Origin: CAYMFD01 sp964389475
Lineage (GTDB): Bacteria; Bacteroidota; Bacteroidia; Chitinophagales; Saprospiraceae
Direction of reading: 5' to 3'
Assembly: GCA_964389475.1 (NCBI GenBank)
Contig: CAYMFD010000038.1
Location: 1 to 28,713 of the forward strand
DNA length: 28,713 nucleotides
Made by a program: the position numbers and the translations under genes. The notes below the pieces were generated by a model. That model was given only the letters and a program-made list of their open reading frames with translations. It was not told the DNA's origin and searched no databases. Below are positions 24,580 through 28,713 of this stretch, in pieces; the first letter of the stretch is position 1; each line of letters begins with the position of its first letter.

Positions 24580-24972
24580 TCACTGCAATACCGTCACACT
24601 TCCTCTTACGATCTCGATATTGTCATCTCGATCGATCACTTGCAAGTCGTAGGTATACACGCCAGGAGCAAGCAGAGTGCCTGAGTCATCTATCCCCATC
24701 CAGCAAAAATCAGGATCAATGAGTCTATTGTAGTTGTAGAGCAGCACATCCCATCGGTCGTAGACTCTGAAGTCGATGACCTCGGCACAGGAGATAAACA
24801 CCTCATAGCATTCACCAGAACCAATAGCGTAGAGCAGCTGACCTGATGGCGTTACGTCCTCACAATCCACCTGATCCTCCGAACAACCGGCAAAGACCAA
24901 GAACGGCAGTAGTAGAATAAGAGTGGCTCGTCCCCAAATATCTAGCCTGACAGACGCTTTCATACCCTCCAT
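24580..24972 (-). CDS. Small lipoprotein with CHU_C/gliding-type C-terminal domain
   Basis: A 130-residue product with a lipoprotein signal and lipobox VFAGC (Cys30); starts at residue 1 or at Met4 are both possible. The mature part contains FRVYDRWDVLLY, then W.GIDDSGTLLAPGVYTYDLQVIDRD and GSVTVL, the order of motifs in gliding-motility-associated (CHU_C, type B T9SS) C-terminal domains: an NRWG-like strand, GWDG-like turn, PSGVYVY and KGSVTL. Here the domain stands almost alone behind a lipid anchor instead of ending a large cargo. The function is unknown. It starts 12 bp after the pyc stop on the same strand, so it is likely transcribed with pyc. An ordinary secretion role is not proven. 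Confidence 0.75.
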   Translation of the reverse strand: MEGMKASVRLDIWGRATLILLLPFLVFAGCSEDQVDCEDVTPSGQLLYAIGSGECYEVFISCAEVIDFRVYDRWDVLLYNYNRLIDPDFCWMGIDDSGTLLAPGVYTYDLQVIDRDDNIEIVRGSVTVLQ

Positions 24973-24984
24973 AATCTCTCTTAT

Positions 24985-27900
24985 TTAATCCAACTCCACC
25001 ACTAGGTCGTCTTGCTTAACGAGTGTCTTTTCCCTTAGGGCGACCCGGCGGACACTGCCGGTCATCGGTGCAGTAATGGTCGACTCCATCTTCATCGCTT
25101 CTATGATAAAGAGCGGCTGTCCCTTCTCTACCTCATCACCTGCCTTGACGAGGATCTTGCTGATGCTGCCCTGTAGCGGACTGCCCACTTGCTTGTCGGA
25201 GATGGCCTTTTCGTTGAGGATGAGAGTCGTTGTTGCCGAATCGTCGTGGACGAGGATCGATCGTACGACACCATTGATCCTAAAGGTGACTAGGCGATTG
25301 CCCGCCTCATCGGCCATATTAGCATTGAGGTATTGGATCGGGATATTCTTACCCTTACCGATGGTGACGATGATCTCCTCATTGGGCTGTAGGCCGAAGA
25401 AGAAGGCTGGCGTGGGCAGCGTATGTACCGGCCCGTACTGCGTCATATGGTCGTAGTACTCGTCAAAAACCTTGGGGTAGAGTAGACTGCTTAGGTAGTC
25501 CTCGAAGGTATTAGCCTCAGGGTGGGCAGCCTTAAAAGCCGTAAATCCTTCCTCTAGGTCTACGGGTTCGAGGTGGGCATTGGGTCGCTGCGTAAAGGCT
25601 TGCTTGTCTTTGAGGATGTCTAGCTGCAACTGCTGTGGCCAGCCGAACTGCCACTGGCCGAGGTGCCCCTGCATGAGGGCGACCATACTATCTGGGAAGT
25701 CAATATCTGCAGCCTGTGCCACGACGTCTTCAGCGGTGAGACCATTGCTCGTCATAAACATAGCCATGTCGCCGATCACCTTACTAGACGGCGTTACCTT
25801 GACGATACCACCCAACATCTCGTTAGCAGCCTTGTAGTTTTCTTTGATGGTCTCCATCTGATCCTCTAGTCCGAGGCCTCTAGCCTGGGGTCGTAAGTTA
25901 CTGTACTGGCCACCGGGTATCTCATGATCATATACCTCCGCTGTACCCGCTCGTAGCTCGGTCTCGAAAGGGTAGTAGATCCTCCGTACATCCTCCCAGT
26001 AACTACTATACCGGTCAAGTGACTTACGATCGATCGGTCTGCTGCGTGGGTGCCCCTCTGTCATCGCAACGAAACTATTAAAACCGGGCTGACTAGTCAG
26101 CCCGCTCATGCTATTAAGCGCTACATCCACAACGTCTACGCCGGCCTCTACTGCACTCAGATAGGTAGTAGCCTGTATGCTGCTGGTATCATGGGTGTGC
26201 AGGTGTATGGGTAGGTCTACAGATGCCTTCAGGGCGGTAATGAGCTGTGTAGCTGCGGCAGGCTTGAGTAGGCCGGCCATATCCTTGACGCATATCATGT
26301 GTGCACCCGCGTCTTCTAGACGCTTAGCGAGATCGGTATAGTAGGTCGTGTCAAATCGATTGGGGGCAGCTGCTAGCACATCGCCAGTATAGCAGATGCA
26401 GGCCTCCGCTATGGCACCCGTCCGTTCTCGTACGGTGGTGATACTAGTACGTAAGGCTTCTACCCAGTTGAGAGAGTCAAAGATCCTAAATACATCAATG
26501 CCCGTCTCCCAACTATGCTCGATAAAGCTCTCAATCAGGTTGTCAGGGTAGGCCTTGTAGCCGACTGCATTACTACCACGCAGTAGCATCTGTAGCATCG
26601 TATTGGGTATGGCCTGGCGTAACAGCCGTAACCGCTCCCATGGGCTCTCCTTGAGAAAGCGCATCGCCACATCGAACGTGGCACCGCCCCATACCTCCAT
26701 CGAGAAGACCTCATGGCCATGATCCTTGGCAAAGGCCTCGGCGACTCTGAGCATATCGATCGTACGAACCCGTGTAGCTAGTAGCGACTGGTGGGCATCT
26801 CGCATGGTCGTATCGGTATATTGAACCGCGGTAGTCTCTTTGAGGAATTGCTGTATCGCTCCAGGACCCCCATCTGTAAGTATCTGCTTGGTACCATCTC
26901 GAAAATCGCTGGATCGTGGTGCCAAGGTCTTGAGGTCGGGTAGTCGTACCGTCGGATCAATCCGTGGTACATCTTTATTGCCATTGATATTGACATCTGC
27001 GATATATCGGATCAGCTTGGTACCGCGGTCTCGCCAACCAGGATCAGCCAGTAGGTGCGGATTGCGGCCGATGTAGTTAACGGTAATGTTGCCTTGTCTA
27101 AAATTATCATCCTTGAGCAGGTTGAGCAGAAAGGGGATGTTACTCTTGACACCTCTTATTCTAAATTCTCGGAGGGCTCTATGCAGGCGGTCGGCACTCT
27201 GGCTGAGGGTCAGTCCCCACGCCGTCACCTTGACGAGCATACTATCAAAGAAAGGTGATATCACCGCTCCCGAGTAGGCATTACCCGCATCTAGCCGTAT
27301 CCCAAATCCACTCGCTGATCGGTAAGCTACTAGTCGTCCATAGTCGGGTTTAAATCCATTGGCAGGGTCCTCCGTCGTGATCCGGCACTGTATCGCGTAG
27401 CCGCGGACACCCACCTGGTCAGGATCACCGATACCCACCTCCTCACTATCTATGGGCAGCCCCATCGCCAGCATGATCTGTGCTCGTACGATGTCGATAC
27501 CCGTCACTACCTCTGTAATAGTATGCTCTACCTGTATGCGGGTATTGACCTCTATAAAGTATATGTTTTCGTCCTCATCTACCAAGAACTCTACCGTACC
27601 GGCATTGTAGTAGTCGGCCTCGCTACAGATCTGTACCGCATAGTCGTGTAGTCGCTTGCGAGTATCCTCTCGCAGCCCTATCGATGGGGCTACCTCTACG
27701 ACTTTCTGAAAACGACGCTGTACCGAGCAGTCTCTCTCAAACAGGTGAATGACTCGCCCATGATGATCGCCTAGGATCTGTACCTCGATGTGTTTAGGAT
27801 CTTCGATATACTTCTCAACGAATACCCGTGGATCACCGAAGGCCGTCATCGCCTCTCGGCTAGCCTCCACATACAATGTCTCTAGGTCGTCCATACTGCG

Positions 27901-28422
27901 TACTACCCGCATACCACGACCGCCACCGCCAGTAGCTGCCTTGATCATTACAGGCAGCCCGATCGATACGGCAGCATCTCGCACCTTTTCGTACTCGGTA
28001 AGTGCCATCTCCGTCGCTTCGACGATGGGCACACCAGCCCGCCTAGCTACCGTCTTGGCAGATATCTTGTCACCTAGCTGGTCCATACTCTCAGCACTCG
28101 GCCCTATCCATATTAAACCTGCCGCTGCACAAGCCTTAGCGAAGTCTGGTCGCTCACTCAAGAACCCATAGCCCGGATGTATGGCATCTGCACCCGACGA
28201 CGTAGCGATGTCGATGATAGCCGCTATATCAAGGTAGGGCTTGAGAGGCTCGTCATCAGGACCTATCTGGTAGGCCTCATCTGCCTTGTACCGGTGTAGG
28301 CTGTATCGATCCTCATGGGTGTAGACTGCAACCGTCTTTATATCTATCTCTGAGGCGGCTCTAAAAATTCTTATGGCGATCTCGCCGCGATTAGCGACGA
28401 GTATTTTGGTGATCTTTGACAT
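24985..28422 (-). CDS. pyc: Pyruvate carboxylase
   Basis: Biotin enzyme converting pyruvate, bicarbonate and ATP to oxaloacetate to refill the TCA cycle in the cytoplasm. The 1145-residue single chain has the biotin carboxylase domain (about 4-450: NRGEIAIR, ATP-grasp GGGGRGM at 165-171, ERDCSVQRR at 229-237, EVNTRIQVEHTITE at 291-304), the carboxyltransferase barrel (about 533-800: DTTMRDAHQS with D542, carbamylated-Lys candidate K713 in CVKDMAGLL, metal ligands H742 and H744), the PYC_OADA region, and the biotinyl domain with EAMKMES (Lys1111). All key residues are present and the length is standard. The ATG at 28420-28422 starts the conserved N-terminus directly. A small lipoprotein gene follows 12 bp downstream. 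Confidence 0.97.
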   Translation of the reverse strand: MSKITKILVANRGEIAIRIFRAASEIDIKTVAVYTHEDRYSLHRYKADEAYQIGPDDEPLKPYLDIAAIIDIATSSGADAIHPGYGFLSERPDFAKACAAAGLIWIGPSAESMDQLGDKISAKTVARRAGVPIVEATEMALTEYEKVRDAAVSIGLPVMIKAATGGGGRGMRVVRSMDDLETLYVEASREAMTAFGDPRVFVEKYIEDPKHIEVQILGDHHGRVIHLFERDCSVQRRFQKVVEVAPSIGLREDTRKRLHDYAVQICSEADYYNAGTVEFLVDEDENIYFIEVNTRIQVEHTITEVVTGIDIVRAQIMLAMGLPIDSEEVGIGDPDQVGVRGYAIQCRITTEDPANGFKPDYGRLVAYRSASGFGIRLDAGNAYSGAVISPFFDSMLVKVTAWGLTLSQSADRLHRALREFRIRGVKSNIPFLLNLLKDDNFRQGNITVNYIGRNPHLLADPGWRDRGTKLIRYIADVNINGNKDVPRIDPTVRLPDLKTLAPRSSDFRDGTKQILTDGGPGAIQQFLKETTAVQYTDTTMRDAHQSLLATRVRTIDMLRVAEAFAKDHGHEVFSMEVWGGATFDVAMRFLKESPWERLRLLRQAIPNTMLQMLLRGSNAVGYKAYPDNLIESFIEHSWETGIDVFRIFDSLNWVEALRTSITTVRERTGAIAEACICYTGDVLAAAPNRFDTTYYTDLAKRLEDAGAHMICVKDMAGLLKPAAATQLITALKASVDLPIHLHTHDTSSIQATTYLSAVEAGVDVVDVALNSMSGLTSQPGFNSFVAMTEGHPRSRPIDRKSLDRYSSYWEDVRRIYYPFETELRAGTAEVYDHEIPGGQYSNLRPQARGLGLEDQMETIKENYKAANEMLGGIVKVTPSSKVIGDMAMFMTSNGLTAEDVVAQAADIDFPDSMVALMQGHLGQWQFGWPQQLQLDILKDKQAFTQRPNAHLEPVDLEEGFTAFKAAHPEANTFEDYLSSLLYPKVFDEYYDHMTQYGPVHTLPTPAFFFGLQPNEEIIVTIGKGKNIPIQYLNANMADEAGNRLVTFRINGVVRSILVHDDSATTTLILNEKAISDKQVGSPLQGSISKILVKAGDEVEKGQPLFIIEAMKMESTITAPMTGSVRRVALREKTLVKQDDLVVELD

Positions 28423-28713
28423 AGGTAGCGGTTTAGGTGACTGCTCTATGCTAAGGTAGTAAGTGGAGTTTGCAATACGCTTATCAAAGGCTACTTACAT
28501 GCAGTCGAATTCTCCTGACTAGTCGTGATTCGAGAGCCTAATCAACCAGCCTTTTATACCTAAATACTAGGTAATGAAATCTGTCCACCAGAAAAGCCAG
28601 CTCGTCAGGTAGGAATTATATCGCTGTAAGGATACTCTTCGCCATTCTAAGTCATCTCAGCTTTCAACTTTTCACCTCTTACTTTTCCCTTTCAACTTTT
28701 AGCTTTACGCTTT
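28423..28713. other. Gene-free right end of the window
   Basis: About 290 bp upstream of pyc. I see no reading frame with coding character and no promoter with acceptable spacing: TTTG near 28485 and TACCTTAG near 28455 are 26 nt apart, too far. The last ~55 bp are strongly pyrimidine-rich on the plus strand. Confidence 0.5.
28661..28700 (+). repeat. Direct repeat in a pyrimidine-rich tract
   Basis: CTTTCAACTTTT occurs at 28661-28672 and 28689-28700, 28 bp apart, within a strand-asymmetric C/T-rich stretch that runs to the window end. A simple-sequence intergenic tract is the likeliest reading. Confidence 0.5.

Noticed and set aside
27788..28171. 127-codon plus-strand open frame inside pyc
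   Set aside because: Antisense to the ATP-grasp region of pyruvate carboxylase, whose motifs are intact; no features of its own.
28450..28490. Promoter of pyc from TTTG and TACCTTAG
   Set aside because: Spacing of 26 nt is outside the 17-23 nt range and the -7 box has a mismatch.

Overview
The window looks like a chromosomal segment of a Bacteroidota bacterium. Three signs support this: secreted proteins ending in type IX secretion (T9SS) sorting domains, promoters matching the phylum's TTG / TAnnTTTG pattern instead of -35/-10 boxes, and a tmRNA whose tag reads GDRNFALAA. A Saprospiria-like member is my guess; no marker proves it. There is no rRNA, no canonical tRNA, no CRISPR array and no recognisable transposase.

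Layout. Positions 1-4724 (minus strand): a secreted protein cut by the window edge, infC (IF-3) with a non-ATG start and its own terminator, and clpC. Positions 5079-8144 (plus): a 1021-residue Cys-rich secreted repeat protein. Positions 8171-11067 (minus): an apparent four-gene operon in the order CBS-pair protein, tandem-Usp protein, tandem-Usp protein, MtfA-like zinc peptidase. Divergent from it at 11267-12787 is a pyruvate-kinase-like protein that has lost catalytic residues. The shared gap carries a cluster of TGTCA/TGACA palindromes that looks like an operator for a CRP/FNR-type regulator.

Positions 12792-17635 (minus): a T9SS-exported VCBS/UnbV protein followed by a helix-hairpin-helix / beta-barrel protein. 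Positions 17781-21531: a small lipoprotein, a SAM methyltransferase, a divergent M28-PDZ peptidase lipoprotein, and a PD40/TolB-like beta-propeller lipoprotein. Positions 21603-21961: ssrA (tmRNA), with a strong terminator whose 3' half is duplicated exactly 120 bp downstream. Then comes an ICMT-like membrane methyltransferase.

Positions 22940-24555 hold the most unusual unit. Six alternating half-sites of one palindromic motif form three hairpins, the last enclosing a perfect -7 box. They lie directly before a gene for an ATPase fused to a PD-(D/E)XK nuclease-like domain (COG1672/DUF234 type). A further half-site lies just after its stop codon. This could be a self-regulated or mobile ATPase-nuclease unit. 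The window ends with a small lipoprotein carrying a CHU_C-like domain, 12 bp downstream of pyruvate carboxylase (pyc), and a gene-free pyrimidine-rich tail.

The genes mix housekeeping quality control (ClpC, tmRNA, IF-3), anaplerosis (Pyc), a stress/energy-sensing cluster (Usp, CBS, MtfA, PK-like) and surface or secreted proteins. All functional calls come from reading the translated sequence; no database search was run.
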